Assembly: GCF_010907035.1 (NCBI RefSeq)
Contig: NZ_QUMK01000006.1
Span: 1 to 64,000, forward strand
Reading direction: 5' to 3'
DNA: 64,000 nucleotides
Source: Rhodopseudomonas sp. BR0M22
GTDB lineage: Bacteria > Pseudomonadota > Alphaproteobacteria > Rhizobiales > Xanthobacteraceae
A program made the position numbers and the translations under genes. The notes below the pieces were generated by a model. It had not been told where the DNA came from. It made no database searches and was given only the letters and a program-made list of their open reading frames with translations. This document shows, one piece after another, positions 18,030 to 26,724 of the stretch (position 1 is the first letter of the stretch; the number at the start of each line of letters is the position of its first letter).

Positions 18030-18414
18030 TAAGCAATCTCCCTTGCTCGGCGTTCCAATCATCGCCTGTCGGCATCGTCACGTCGAAATCCGGCATGATG
18101 GTGATCGTGCCGGCCATGCAGCCCCAGGGATCACCTCCAGAAGAGGGACGCGCGCTTTCCTCAGTGATATCGCCGCGGCGTTGGAACGTGACCTTGCGTG
18201 CGGCCAAGTCAATCGCCTCGGTTCGCCACCCGGATTGAAGCCAAGCGCGCGCATGAGAATGCCCGGTCGCATTGTTACTCCACCAAGCTTCGTGCTGGTA
18301 AGCACTGTTGGGAAGTTTGAATCCGAGAATGCGCTCGATTTCGCTGAAGGACATCCGGTGGGCGGCACGGCCAACGGAGCCCAGGAACCGAGGTAACGGC
18401 TCATACTTGCTCAT
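18022..18414 (-). CDS. DUF7662-type putative antitoxin
   Basis: A 130-aa protein directly before the PIN toxin. Residues 1 to about 80 (MSKYEPLPRFL, FSEIERILGFKLP, AWWSN, HARAWLQSGW, VTF) resemble the DUF7662 family. After a linker, the last 35 or so residues (GTITIMPDFDVTMP, DDWNAEQGRLL) look like the toxin-wrapping tail of VapB/AbrB/Phd antitoxins. No ordinary AbrB, ribbon-helix-helix or Phd DNA-binding domain is seen, so the DUF7662 part may bind the palindromic operator just upstream. The antitoxin role is inferred from position, overlap and tail. Confidence 0.72.
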   Translation of the reverse strand: MSKYEPLPRFLGSVGRAAHRMSFSEIERILGFKLPNSAYQHEAWWSNNATGHSHARAWLQSGWRTEAIDLAARKVTFQRRGDITEESARPSSGGDPWGCMAGTITIMPDFDVTMPTGDDWNAEQGRLLSE

Positions 18415-18449
18415 GACGAAAACCCATCGCTAAGAAACGATAGGAAGCT

Positions 18450-18485
18450 ATTATAGTAACTTACTATTGTCAATAGTAACCTACT
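18450..18485 (-). promoter_or_regulatory. Toxin-antitoxin promoter/operator with palindrome
   Basis: TTACTATTG (18461-18469), one base, then CAATAGTAA (18471-18479) is a perfect 9-bp palindrome. A 13-bp direct repeat, ATAGTAAC[C/T]TACT, occurs at 18453-18465 and 18473-18485. On the minus strand TATAAT (complement of 18450-18455) is a perfect -10 box about 36 bases before the antitoxin ATG. This fits an autoregulated toxin-antitoxin promoter. The stop codon of the DUF4159 gene (18481-18483) lies inside the second repeat. Confidence 0.7.
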
Positions 18486-21306
18486 GCCCCAACCGTTCGA
18501 TCAGCGCCGGCGCGTGGACCTGGTCGGCCTTGTAGTTGCCGGTCAGGGTGTACATCACGATGTTGACGCCAGCGCGGAAGGCGAATTCGCGCTGGCGCGG
18601 TTCGCCCGGTGTCAGCGGCAGCATTGGCTGGCCGTCGGGGCGCATCGCCCAGGCGCCGGCGAGATCGTTGGAGGTGATGATGATCGGCGACACGCCGTCG
18701 CCGCCGCGCGCCGGCCGGGCGGTGTCGTCGTCGTCGTTCTCGCGCGGCAGCGCTTCGACCCAGGTCTGACCTGCGGTGAAACGGCCGGGGAAATCGCGCA
18801 AGAGATAGAACGTCTTGGTCAGCACGTGCTCACGCGGCACCGGCTCCAGCTCCGGCACGTCGAGCGACGACAGGATCCCGCGCAGCGTCACCATGCCCGG
18901 CGTCTGCGACGCGCCGTTCGGTTCGGGCGTCGCTTCGATCGCATCGCGGGTATCGAAGATCACGGTGCCGCCCTGCTTCATGTAGGCGTCGATCTTGTCG
19001 AGCGCGGCCTGCGGAGGCTTCGGGCCGCCGGCGACCACCGGCCAGTAGATCAGCGGGAAGAACGACAGCTCGTCGCGTGCCGGATCGACGCCGATCGGCT
19101 CGCCGGCTTCGAGCGCGGTGCGCTGCGCCAGGAACAGCGTCAGGCCGGTCATCCCGGCTTTGACGATGGCATCGACGTCGGCATTGCCGGTGATCACGTA
19201 AGCGAGGTGGGTCTGCGCTGTCGCCTTGATGGCGAACTCGTCCTTGGCGGACTCCGCATGCAGCGGCGCCGGCAGCGACGCCAGCGGCAGCGCGACGATC
19301 AGCGCCAACGCGGCGGTGGCGGCGCGGCGCCGGCGCGTCAACAGCGCCGCCAGCCCGCCGCCGAGCACGGCAACGATCAGCGCGTCGAGCCCGAACAGGC
19401 CGAGCGAGGAGGCCAGCAGCATGCCCCGCAGGTCCCGCGGCTCGGCGTTGCTGTAGGCGGCGCGCCGGGCGTCGATCGCAGAGGTGTCGAGCGGCGCGAT
19501 GCGGTCGGCGGGAGCGAGCGCATTCACGGCGATCGGGCCGTCGGCCGGCCCATAAAAGCCGGGCGGATGTTCGGCGGTGCCGCGCTCACGATAATCGGCC
19601 GGGATCGGCTTGGCGGAGGCCGGCGGCGGACCAAGCGCGCCGAAGCCGTCGAGCGTGCGCAGCGGCGACACCGTTTCGGCGGCGTTCGGATCGGCGGCGA
19701 CGCCGGCACCGGGCGTGGAGGTGTAGCCGGACAGATCGACCAGCCGGCGCAGCATCTCGACGAAGGTGCCGGACATCGGCAGGTTCGACCAGCGCATGTC
19801 GGCGCTGACGTGGAACAGCGTCACGAGCCCCTTGCCGCGATGTTCGCCGGTGACCAGCGGCGTGCCGTCGGCAAGCGAGGCCCAGCTCTTGCCGGGCAGC
19901 GTTGCGTCCGGCTCGGCCAGCACCTGGCGGTTGACGGTGACGTCGGTCGGCACGGCGAGCCCCGCGAACGGGCCATCTGCGGAGAACGCCGCCAGGCTCT
20001 GCGGCTTCTCCCAGGTCAGGCTGCCGCCGAGGCTGCGGCCGCCCTTGCGCAGCTTCACAGGCACCAGATCGTCGTCGTCCTGGCGGGCGAGGCGGGGGCC
20101 GGCGAACCGCACCAGCACGCCGCCTTGTTCGATCCAGGCGTCGAGCCGCTGGCGGATCTCCGGCGACAGCGCGCCGACATCGGCGAGCACGATCATCGGC
20201 AGCTTCTGGTCGAGGAACTGCGCGATCACCTGCTGCGGCGCGCCGCGGTCGCCCTGGCGCAGATCGGCGAACGGCGACAGCGCACGCGTCAGATAGAACG
20301 TCGCCGCCAATAGCGGCTGCGCGGTGTCGCTGCTGGCGCCGGAGACGATGCCGACTGCGCGGCGGCGCCAGCGCTTGTCGAGGAGCTGAACGGCGCCGGC
20401 AGAGCGTTCGCCTGCGATCTCCAGCCGGGCGATGTCGTTGCGCAGCTCGACCGGCAGGTCGAACGAGGCCTCGGTTTCGGTGGCGCCCGGGGCGAGGCTG
20501 AAGCGGGCTTCGCCGATCGGCGCGCTCTTGGCGTCGAGCGCGCGGACCACGCCGGCATCGACGCCGCCGCTACCGGCGCGCAGCACCTTGACGGTCATCT
20601 TCGCCGCGGCGTTGTCGGCGGCGGCCAGCGCATGCGCGGGCGGGGCGCCGCCCTCGACGATGGTGACGCTGCGGTTCTGCACCAGCTTGTTGAGGCCGGC
20701 GACGAAGTCGCTGCCGCGGCCGGTATCGACGCCGTCGGTCAGCCACACCAGTTCGGCATCGCCGGTGGCCTTCAGGAACCGCTCGATCCCGGGCAGCGCC
20801 TCGACCCGCTCGACCGCATAGGGTTTCGGCGCAAGCTGGCGCAGCGACACCCGCGCGGTGCCGGCCGGCATCAGCGCCGGATCGCGCGTCGTCTCCGACA
20901 GCGGCGCCAGCGCGACCGGGCGGCGGGCGCTGTCGGCCTCGGCGATCAGCTCGTCGGCGGCCTTGATCCGCGCGTCCCAGCTCGCCGCTGCGCTCCAGCC
21001 GTCGTCGAGCAGGATCAATAGCGGCGCCCGGCTGCCGCCGGCGGCGGTCTGCGGATTCCAGATCGGGCCGGCAAGCGCGATGATCACCAGCGCCGCGGCC
21101 AGCATCCGCAGCGCGGTCAGCCACCACGGCGTGCGCGACGGGGTTTCTTCCTTGGGGGCGATCTCGAACAACAGCCGGGTCGGCGGAAAATCGACCCGGC
21201 GCGGCCGCGGCGGCATCACCCGCAGCAGCCACCACAGCGCCGGCAGCGCCAGCAGGCCGATCAGCAGTAGCGGTTGGGCGAACGAAAGGGGCAGGGCGCC
21301 GATCAT
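18481..21306 (-). CDS. BatA N-terminal/DUF4159 membrane protein (MoxR operon)
   Basis: A 941-aa membrane protein. The N-terminal 90 residues match the BatA (aerotolerance) membrane region, including the PPRPRRVDFPPTRLL juxtamembrane segment. A VWA-like portion and a GATase-like middle follow, then a second pair of hydrophobic stretches near residue 690, and a C-terminal DUF4159 domain of about 210 residues (FFPLIYWPVV, GGTVIFDTRD). The start at 21306 overlaps the DUF58 stop (ATGA). Likely works with MoxR and DUF58 proteins in envelope protein assembly; no enzymatic role is shown. Confidence 0.83.
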   Translation of the reverse strand: MIGALPLSFAQPLLLIGLLALPALWWLLRVMPPRPRRVDFPPTRLLFEIAPKEETPSRTPWWLTALRMLAAALVIIALAGPIWNPQTAAGGSRAPLLILLDDGWSAAASWDARIKAADELIAEADSARRPVALAPLSETTRDPALMPAGTARVSLRQLAPKPYAVERVEALPGIERFLKATGDAELVWLTDGVDTGRGSDFVAGLNKLVQNRSVTIVEGGAPPAHALAAADNAAAKMTVKVLRAGSGGVDAGVVRALDAKSAPIGEARFSLAPGATETEASFDLPVELRNDIARLEIAGERSAGAVQLLDKRWRRRAVGIVSGASSDTAQPLLAATFYLTRALSPFADLRQGDRGAPQQVIAQFLDQKLPMIVLADVGALSPEIRQRLDAWIEQGGVLVRFAGPRLARQDDDDLVPVKLRKGGRSLGGSLTWEKPQSLAAFSADGPFAGLAVPTDVTVNRQVLAEPDATLPGKSWASLADGTPLVTGEHRGKGLVTLFHVSADMRWSNLPMSGTFVEMLRRLVDLSGYTSTPGAGVAADPNAAETVSPLRTLDGFGALGPPPASAKPIPADYRERGTAEHPPGFYGPADGPIAVNALAPADRIAPLDTSAIDARRAAYSNAEPRDLRGMLLASSLGLFGLDALIVAVLGGGLAALLTRRRRAATAALALIVALPLASLPAPLHAESAKDEFAIKATAQTHLAYVITGNADVDAIVKAGMTGLTLFLAQRTALEAGEPIGVDPARDELSFFPLIYWPVVAGGPKPPQAALDKIDAYMKQGGTVIFDTRDAIEATPEPNGASQTPGMVTLRGILSSLDVPELEPVPREHVLTKTFYLLRDFPGRFTAGQTWVEALPRENDDDDTARPARGGDGVSPIIITSNDLAGAWAMRPDGQPMLPLTPGEPRQREFAFRAGVNIVMYTLTGNYKADQVHAPALIERLGQ

Positions 21307-22235
21307 GCGCCGCGTCCCGCTTTGCCGCCGGCATCCTTGGCGGTGGTCATGCCGGCGTGCAGGAACAGCAGCAGCTCGGCGGCCGAGCGCGAGGTGGTGT
21401 GGGTCGAGAACAGCCAGTCGAGCTTCGCCGTCTCGGCGCGGATCGCATCGCGATGCGCCGCGACCAGCGCGACGTAGTCGGTCGCCCATTTCTCGGCGCG
21501 GCCGGCGGTGATCGCGCCGCCGCCTTCCGGCTCGACGAACTCGACCCGCCCGGAGAACGGGAAGCTCTCCTCGGCGGGGTCGACGATCTGCACCAATGTG
21601 CCGTGCGCACCGGACGCCGACAGACCGGCGAGCATCTGCCGGATCTCACCGACCGGCGACCAGAAATCCGACAGCACCACGATTTCGGCCAGCGACGACG
21701 GCACGAAGGACGGCGGCAGGCTGTCGCGCGTGCGCGTGTCGTGCAGGATCGCCTGTGCCATCTTGTCGACGACGTTGTTGCTGGAGGTCGGGTTCATCAG
21801 TCCGGGAATGCCGACACGCTCGCCGCCGGCAACCAGCAATTCGGCCAGCGCGAACGCCACGATCAGGCCGCGCTCCAGCTTGCTGTCGCGCGCGCCCTTG
21901 GAGGCGAACGCCATCGACAGCGACCGGTCCGGCCACAGCCACACTGTATGCGCGGCTTCCCATTCCAGCTCGCGGACGTAGAGATGATCGTCGCGCGCCG
22001 AGCGGCGCCAATCGACGTTTTGCGCCGGCTCGCCGGACACGAAGCGGCGGTACTGCCAGAAATTCTCGCCCGCGCCGGCGCGGCGGCGGCCGTGCAGGCC
22101 ATGGGTGACGTTGTTGGCGATCCGGCGGGCCTCGAGCATCAGCCGCGGCAGCGACGCCGCCAGCGTGCGGCTCTCGCCGTCCGCGCGGCGGACCGCCAGC
22201 GTCTCCTGGGTGCGATGCTCGGCCGGCTGCGCCAT
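21303..22235 (-). CDS. DUF58 domain-containing protein (MoxR operon)
   Basis: A 310-aa protein with the DUF58 signature (GAGENFWQYRRFVSGEPAQNVDWRRSAR) and a VWA-like fold behind it. DUF58 proteins are the usual partners of MoxR ATPases. The ATG at 22235 shares one base with the moxR stop (TGATG), and its own stop overlaps the next gene (ATGA). An open frame continuing upstream across moxR is a composition artefact. Confidence 0.88.
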   Translation of the reverse strand: MAQPAEHRTQETLAVRRADGESRTLAASLPRLMLEARRIANNVTHGLHGRRRAGAGENFWQYRRFVSGEPAQNVDWRRSARDDHLYVRELEWEAAHTVWLWPDRSLSMAFASKGARDSKLERGLIVAFALAELLVAGGERVGIPGLMNPTSSNNVVDKMAQAILHDTRTRDSLPPSFVPSSLAEIVVLSDFWSPVGEIRQMLAGLSASGAHGTLVQIVDPAEESFPFSGRVEFVEPEGGGAITAGRAEKWATDYVALVAAHRDAIRAETAKLDWLFSTHTTSRSAAELLLFLHAGMTTAKDAGGKAGRGA

Positions 22236-23239
22236 CAGCCGATCCGGCTCTTGAGCTTCTGGATCACGTCCGAAATCGTGCGGCCTTCGGCGCGCGCCGA
22301 GAACGTCAGCGCCATACGATGCTTCAGCACCGGCTCGGCGAGGTCGAGCACGTCGTCGATCGAGGGGGCGAGGCGGCCGTCGAGCAGCGCGCGGGCGCGC
22401 ACCGCCATCATCAGCGACTGGCTGGCGCGCGGGCCGGGGCCCCAGGCGATCAGCTTGCCGAGTTCGCCGGCCTCGGGGCTCGGACGCGCCGAGCGCACCA
22501 GCGACAGGATTGCTTCCACCACGGAATCGCCGACCGGCAGCCGGCGCACCAGCCGCTGCGCCGACAGCAGCGTTTCGCCGCTCATCGCCGCTTTCGGTGC
22601 GCTCTGCTCGGCGCCGGTGGTATCGAACAAGATGCGGCGCTCGGCATCGCGATCCGGATAGTCGACGTCGATCTCCATCAGGAAGCGGTCGAGCTGGGCT
22701 TCCGGCAGCGGATAGGTGCCTTCCTGCTCCAGCGGGTTCTGCGTGGCGAGCACATGAAACGGCTTCGGCAGATCGTGGCGGGCGCCGGCGACGGTGATGT
22801 GCTGCTCCTGCATCGCCTGCAGCAGCGCCGATTGGGTGCGCGGGCTGGCGCGGTTGATTTCGTCGGCCATCAAGAGTTGCGCGAACACCGGGCCAGCGAT
22901 GAAACGGAACGAGCGCTTGCCGGCGGTGGTCTCGTCGAGCACTTCGGCGCCGAGAATATCCGACGGCATCAGGTCGGGCGTGAACTGGATCCGCTTGGCG
23001 TCGAGACCGAGCGTGACGCCCAGTGTTTCCACCAGCTTGGTCTTGGCGAGTCCGGGCACGCCGATCAGCAGCGCATGGCCGCCGGACAGAATTGTCACCA
23101 GTGTATTTTCGACGACGCGATCCTGACCGAAGATCACGGTCGAGATCGCCTCCTTGGCGGCGCGCACTTCGCCCGCGACCTGCTCGGCCGAGCGGACGAT
23201 GACATCTTCCAGCTTCTCGACACTGTCTGCGCCGGCCAT
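22235..23239 (-). CDS. MoxR family AAA+ ATPase
   Basis: A 334-aa AAA+ ATPase with a Walker A variant (GVPGLAKTKL), Walker B (LLMADEINRA) and sensor 1 ATQNPLEQEG typical of MoxR. It heads a MoxR-DUF58-DUF4159-GATase operon and presumably remodels or inserts cofactors into envelope proteins with its VWA partners. Its substrate is not known from sequence. It is divergent from the DUF1285 gene. Confidence 0.93.
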   Translation of the reverse strand: MAGADSVEKLEDVIVRSAEQVAGEVRAAKEAISTVIFGQDRVVENTLVTILSGGHALLIGVPGLAKTKLVETLGVTLGLDAKRIQFTPDLMPSDILGAEVLDETTAGKRSFRFIAGPVFAQLLMADEINRASPRTQSALLQAMQEQHITVAGARHDLPKPFHVLATQNPLEQEGTYPLPEAQLDRFLMEIDVDYPDRDAERRILFDTTGAEQSAPKAAMSGETLLSAQRLVRRLPVGDSVVEAILSLVRSARPSPEAGELGKLIAWGPGPRASQSLMMAVRARALLDGRLAPSIDDVLDLAEPVLKHRMALTFSARAEGRTISDVIQKLKSRIG

Positions 23240-23473
23240 ATCCCGTCTCTCCTGTCCACACCCGTCGCCGCCGGGCCGGTTGTTTTCGCCTCAGCCATGT
23301 TAGGCTGTTCGTCGCGATACAGCGAAGGCCCTGGTTTCATTCGCCAAATCTTTCCCCACATTATGAACATCGCGGGTTGGCGCGGATCACGTTGTGGAGA
23401 GTTAAATCATGCTGCGCATGGCGAAATGGTGCAGCTATCGTGCCAGGGCGTAAATCGAAGGTCAGGGTAAACA

Positions 23474-24085
23474 ATGGCGAAGCAAGGGCAGAGTTCATCG
23501 CACGATCTCGACGGCCTCACCGCGGCCGCGCGGGACGCTGCGGCGAGCGCCGCCAAGGGCAAGGGCTTGCCGCCCGTACATCTGTGGAATCCGCCGTTCT
23601 GCGGCGATCTCGACATGCGCATCGCCACCGACGGAACCTGGTTCTATCTCGGCACGCCGATCGGCCGACCGGCCCTGGTGCGGCTGTTCTCGACCATTCT
23701 GAAGCGCGAAGGCGACAAGCACTTTCTGGTGACGCCGGTCGAGAAGGTCGGAATCACGGTCGATGACGCGCCGTTTCTCGCTGTCGAAATGGTGAAGGAT
23801 CAGGACGATCGCGGCCCGCTGCTGCGCTTCCGGACCAATGTCGACGATTGGGTCGCTTGTGACGCTGATCACAGGCTCAGGTTCGAGGTCGCCGCGGACG
23901 GCGGAGTTACACCGTACCTTCATGTACGTGCCGATTTATGGGCGAAGGTGACACGGGCGGTGTATTACGATCTGGTTGACATCGGTGTGGAGCGGGTGGT
24001 CGATGGACACTCGATGTTCGGCATTGCCTCCGGCGGCACATTCTTCGCCATGGCCGATGCCGAGCTGATGAGGGAAGCGCATTGA
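23474..24085 (+). CDS. DUF1285 domain-containing protein
   Basis: A 203-aa soluble protein matching DUF1285 (GLPPVHLWNPPFCGDLDMRI, GTWFYLGTPIGRPALVRLFS). The function is not established. In the cluster it precedes the NUDIX, DUF6111 and CCA-adding enzyme genes, and its stop overlaps the TTG start of the NUDIX gene, so the four are probably one operon. Confidence 0.86.
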   Translation: MAKQGQSSSHDLDGLTAAARDAAASAAKGKGLPPVHLWNPPFCGDLDMRIATDGTWFYLGTPIGRPALVRLFSTILKREGDKHFLVTPVEKVGITVDDAPFLAVEMVKDQDDRGPLLRFRTNVDDWVACDADHRLRFEVAADGGVTPYLHVRADLWAKVTRAVYYDLVDIGVERVVDGHSMFGIASGGTFFAMADAELMREAH

Positions 24086-24759
24086 TCGGACCGACGACGG
24101 GAACGCAGTCTGCCAGTAGCAGCATCAGTTCGGCGGACTTCTTCGATCGGGCCCTGCGGCGGTTGCGATTCGACGTGCCGCCGGCGCTCACCGACGCCGC
24201 CGTGATTCCGGCCACCGGCGATGCGGGTAACGACCAGATGCTGCGCACGATCGCGCAGGAGCGGCCGATCCGCCCCGCCGCTGTGCTGATTCCGGTTGTC
24301 GAACACGCCGAACCGACCGTGCTGCTGACGATGCGGGCGGCGCATCTCAACGATCATGCCGGCCAGATCGCGTTTCCCGGCGGCAAGATCGACGCCACAG
24401 ACAACTCGCCGCTCGACGCGGCGCTGCGGGAGGCCGAAGAAGAGATCGGCCTCGATCGGTCGTATGTGGAGCCGATCGGCTATCTCGATGTCTACGGCAC
24501 GGCCTTCGGTTTTCGGATCTTGCCGACGGTGGCACGGGTGCGACCAGGGTTCGCGCTCACCATCAACAAGTCGGAAGTCGACGACGCCTTCGAAGTGCCG
24601 CTCGCGTTTCTGATGGACCCCGGCAATCATCAATTGCACAGCAAGGAGTTCCGCGGCGTGCAGCGCTCCTACTACGCGATGCCGTTCGCCGAGCGCTACA
24701 TCTGGGGAGCGACCGCCGGCATCCTGCGCGCGTTGTACGAGCGAGTCTGTCTGCCATGA
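24082..24759 (+). CDS. NUDIX CoA pyrophosphatase (NudL-like)
   Basis: A 225-aa NUDIX hydrolase. The CoA-pyrophosphatase signature LTMRAAHLNDHAGQIAFPGG runs straight into a complete Nudix box (GGKID...REAEEEIGL), which binds the catalytic metals. It probably hydrolyses CoA or acyl-CoA to 3',5'-ADP and phosphopantetheine. Translation appears to begin at a TTG that overlaps the DUF1285 stop by four bases; the first in-frame ATG is too far downstream. Confidence 0.88.
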   Translation: MIGPTTGTQSASSSISSADFFDRALRRLRFDVPPALTDAAVIPATGDAGNDQMLRTIAQERPIRPAAVLIPVVEHAEPTVLLTMRAAHLNDHAGQIAFPGGKIDATDNSPLDAALREAEEEIGLDRSYVEPIGYLDVYGTAFGFRILPTVARVRPGFALTINKSEVDDAFEVPLAFLMDPGNHQLHSKEFRGVQRSYYAMPFAERYIWGATAGILRALYERVCLP

Positions 24760-25019
24760 TTCGTGCGGTCCTCACCGAGGTCGGAATATTCCTCATACCT
24801 TTCGTGCTCTACGCGATCTTCCTGATCGCCACGCGGGAGGCGATGCTGCATCCTGCCTCCTGGCCACTGCGCGTGGTCGGGTGGCTGACGGCTGCGGCTC
24901 TGGTGCTGGTGATCCTGAGCTTGCTGCTGTTGGTGCAATATTCGGGCGCACCGCCGGGATCGACCTATGTCCCGGCGCATCTTGAGAACGGCAGGCTGGT
25001 GCCTGGGGACGAGAAATGA
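24756..25019 (+). CDS. DUF6111 family small membrane protein
   Basis: An 87-aa protein with two transmembrane helices (about residues 8-27 and 40-62) and a conserved short tail PPGSTYVPAHLENGRLVPG. It overlaps both neighbours by four bases, between the NUDIX and CCA genes, so it is translationally coupled. Its function is unknown. Confidence 0.85.
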   Translation: MIRAVLTEVGIFLIPFVLYAIFLIATREAMLHPASWPLRVVGWLTAAALVLVILSLLLLVQYSGAPPGSTYVPAHLENGRLVPGDEK

Positions 25020-26272
25020 CCGACGTGCCGGTGCGCAATAATGCACCGTGGCTGCACACGGGACCGGCGGCGCGGGTGCTCGCGCTGCTCAACGGCGACG
25101 GCGAAGAGGCACGGGTTGTCGGCGGTGCCGTGCGCAATGCGTTGCTGGGCCAGCCGATCGGCGACATCGATATCGCCACCACCGCAGTTCCGGAAGACGT
25201 GATCCGCCGCGCCAAGACCGATGGCATCAAGGCGGTGCCGACCGGGATCGAGCACGGCACCGTGACGCTGGTCCTCGACGGTCACGGCTTCGAAATCACC
25301 ACGCTGCGCGAGGACGTCGAGACCTTCGGCCGCAAGGCCAAGGTGGCGTTCGGCCGCGATTGGGAGCGCGACGCGCAGCGCCGCGACTTCACCATCAACG
25401 CGCTGTCGATGTCGGCCGACGGCACGGTACACGATTACGTCGGCGGCCTCGCCGACATCGCGGCCCGGCGGGTCCGCTTCATCGGCGATCCGGATCAGCG
25501 GATCGCCGAGGATTACTTGCGCATCCTGCGGTTCTTCCGCATCCACGCCGCTTACGGCGTCGGCGCCCCGGACCGCGATGCGTATTTGGCCTGTATCCGT
25601 GGTCGCAGCGGCCTTTCGACATTGTCCGCCGAACGGCTGCGGATGGAGATGCTGAAGCTGATGATCGCCGACGGCGCCGAAGCCTCGGTGGTGGCGATGG
25701 CCGACGGCGGGCTGCTGCTCGCGGTGCTCGGCGGTGTCACTTATCTCGGCGCGTTCGCCGCGATGATCGGCGCCGAACGCGCGCTCGGGCTCGACGCTGA
25801 TCCGGTGCGGCGGCTCGGCGCGCTGGCGGTCGCCGTGACCGAGGACGCGAAGCGCCTGGCACAGCGGCTGCGGCTGTCGAACGTGGAAGCCAAGCGGCTC
25901 GACTCGATGGGGCACCGCTGGTGGCGGCTCGCCGGCATGGACGAAGCCACCGCACGGCGGCGGCTGTATCGGCTCGGCGAAGCGCGGTTTCACGATCGCA
26001 TGATGCTGGCCTGGGCGCGCGCCGGCCGCACCGCCGATCCGGCGCCGTGGCATCGGCAGATCGCGTTGCCGCAGCGCTGGCAGGCGCCGACGTTTCCGCT
26101 CAAGGCCGCCGATTTTCTCGCCCGCGGCTTCGCCGCCGGTCCGGCGCTCGGCCACGTCCTGACACTGGCCGAAGATGCCTGGCTCGCCGCCGACTTTCCG
26201 CTCGATCCGGCCGCACTCCGCACCATCGCCGATCAGACCGCGGCGCGGTTTGCGCGCGATCATCTGTTGTAG
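25016..26272 (+). CDS. cca: CCA tRNA nucleotidyltransferase
   Basis: A 418-aa class II nucleotidyltransferase that adds or repairs the 3' CCA of tRNAs. The N-terminal head carries VVGGAVRNALLG and the catalytic DIDIATTA, followed by the RRDFTINAL motif and the RNA-binding neck (DPDQRIAEDYLRILRFFR). No HD phosphohydrolase domain is visible. Last gene of the DUF1285-NUDIX-DUF6111-cca cluster. Confidence 0.93.
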   Translation: MTDVPVRNNAPWLHTGPAARVLALLNGDGEEARVVGGAVRNALLGQPIGDIDIATTAVPEDVIRRAKTDGIKAVPTGIEHGTVTLVLDGHGFEITTLREDVETFGRKAKVAFGRDWERDAQRRDFTINALSMSADGTVHDYVGGLADIAARRVRFIGDPDQRIAEDYLRILRFFRIHAAYGVGAPDRDAYLACIRGRSGLSTLSAERLRMEMLKLMIADGAEASVVAMADGGLLLAVLGGVTYLGAFAAMIGAERALGLDADPVRRLGALAVAVTEDAKRLAQRLRLSNVEAKRLDSMGHRWWRLAGMDEATARRRLYRLGEARFHDRMMLAWARAGRTADPAPWHRQIALPQRWQAPTFPLKAADFLARGFAAGPALGHVLTLAEDAWLAADFPLDPAALRTIADQTAARFARDHLL

Positions 26273-26413
26273 TTGGGCGGCTGTCGCGGAAGCGGCGATT
26301 ATCACCGAAGAGAATGAGGCTCGCGGCGACTGCGCGCGTCCGGCGCATTTAGGAAAGTGCGCAGCCGCAATGACCCGCGACTGCGCCAGTCAAGGCGAAG
26401 ACAGCCTGCTCGT

Positions 26414-26647
26414 TCAGGCGACCTTGGTCTGCTCGTCGTCCAGATCGTCGTCTTCGTCTTCATCGTCATCATCGTCGCCGACTTCGACGGCGATCGAGTC
26501 GAGCACGGCGAGCGGCAAGGTTTCGCGGAACAGATCGCCGTCCTCGCCCATCCACAGACAGGTCGCGCTGTCGGCATTGGCTTCCGCCACCGTCATCGCC
26601 TGGCCGCCGGATTTCAGCATGACGATATCGCCCGGTTTCAAGTCCAT
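26414..26647 (-). CDS. YodC/DUF2158 family small protein
   Basis: A 77-aa protein with the YodC/DUF2158 start (MDLKPGDIVMLKSGG) and a strongly acidic C-terminus made almost only of Asp and Glu. Such proteins are uncharacterised. It is convergent with cca and stands alone. Confidence 0.8.
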   Translation of the reverse strand: MDLKPGDIVMLKSGGQAMTVAEANADSATCLWMGEDGDLFRETLPLAVLDSIAVEVGDDDDDEDEDDDLDDEQTKVA

Positions 26648-26724
26648 GGTCGGCTCCCACTCGGTTGTTGACCTTGGGGCGAGCCTAGCGATTCGTCATG
26701 ACAGCCCGATCACGCCGGCGCGAG

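Noticed and set aside
18514-20313. Plus-strand open frame of 599 codons opposite the DUF4159 gene
   Set aside because: Shadow frame; no recognisable domain and no ribosome binding site.
22236-23261. In-frame upstream extension making a DUF58 fusion of 652 codons
   Set aside because: It reads a wrong frame of moxR; the TGATG overlap gives the true start.
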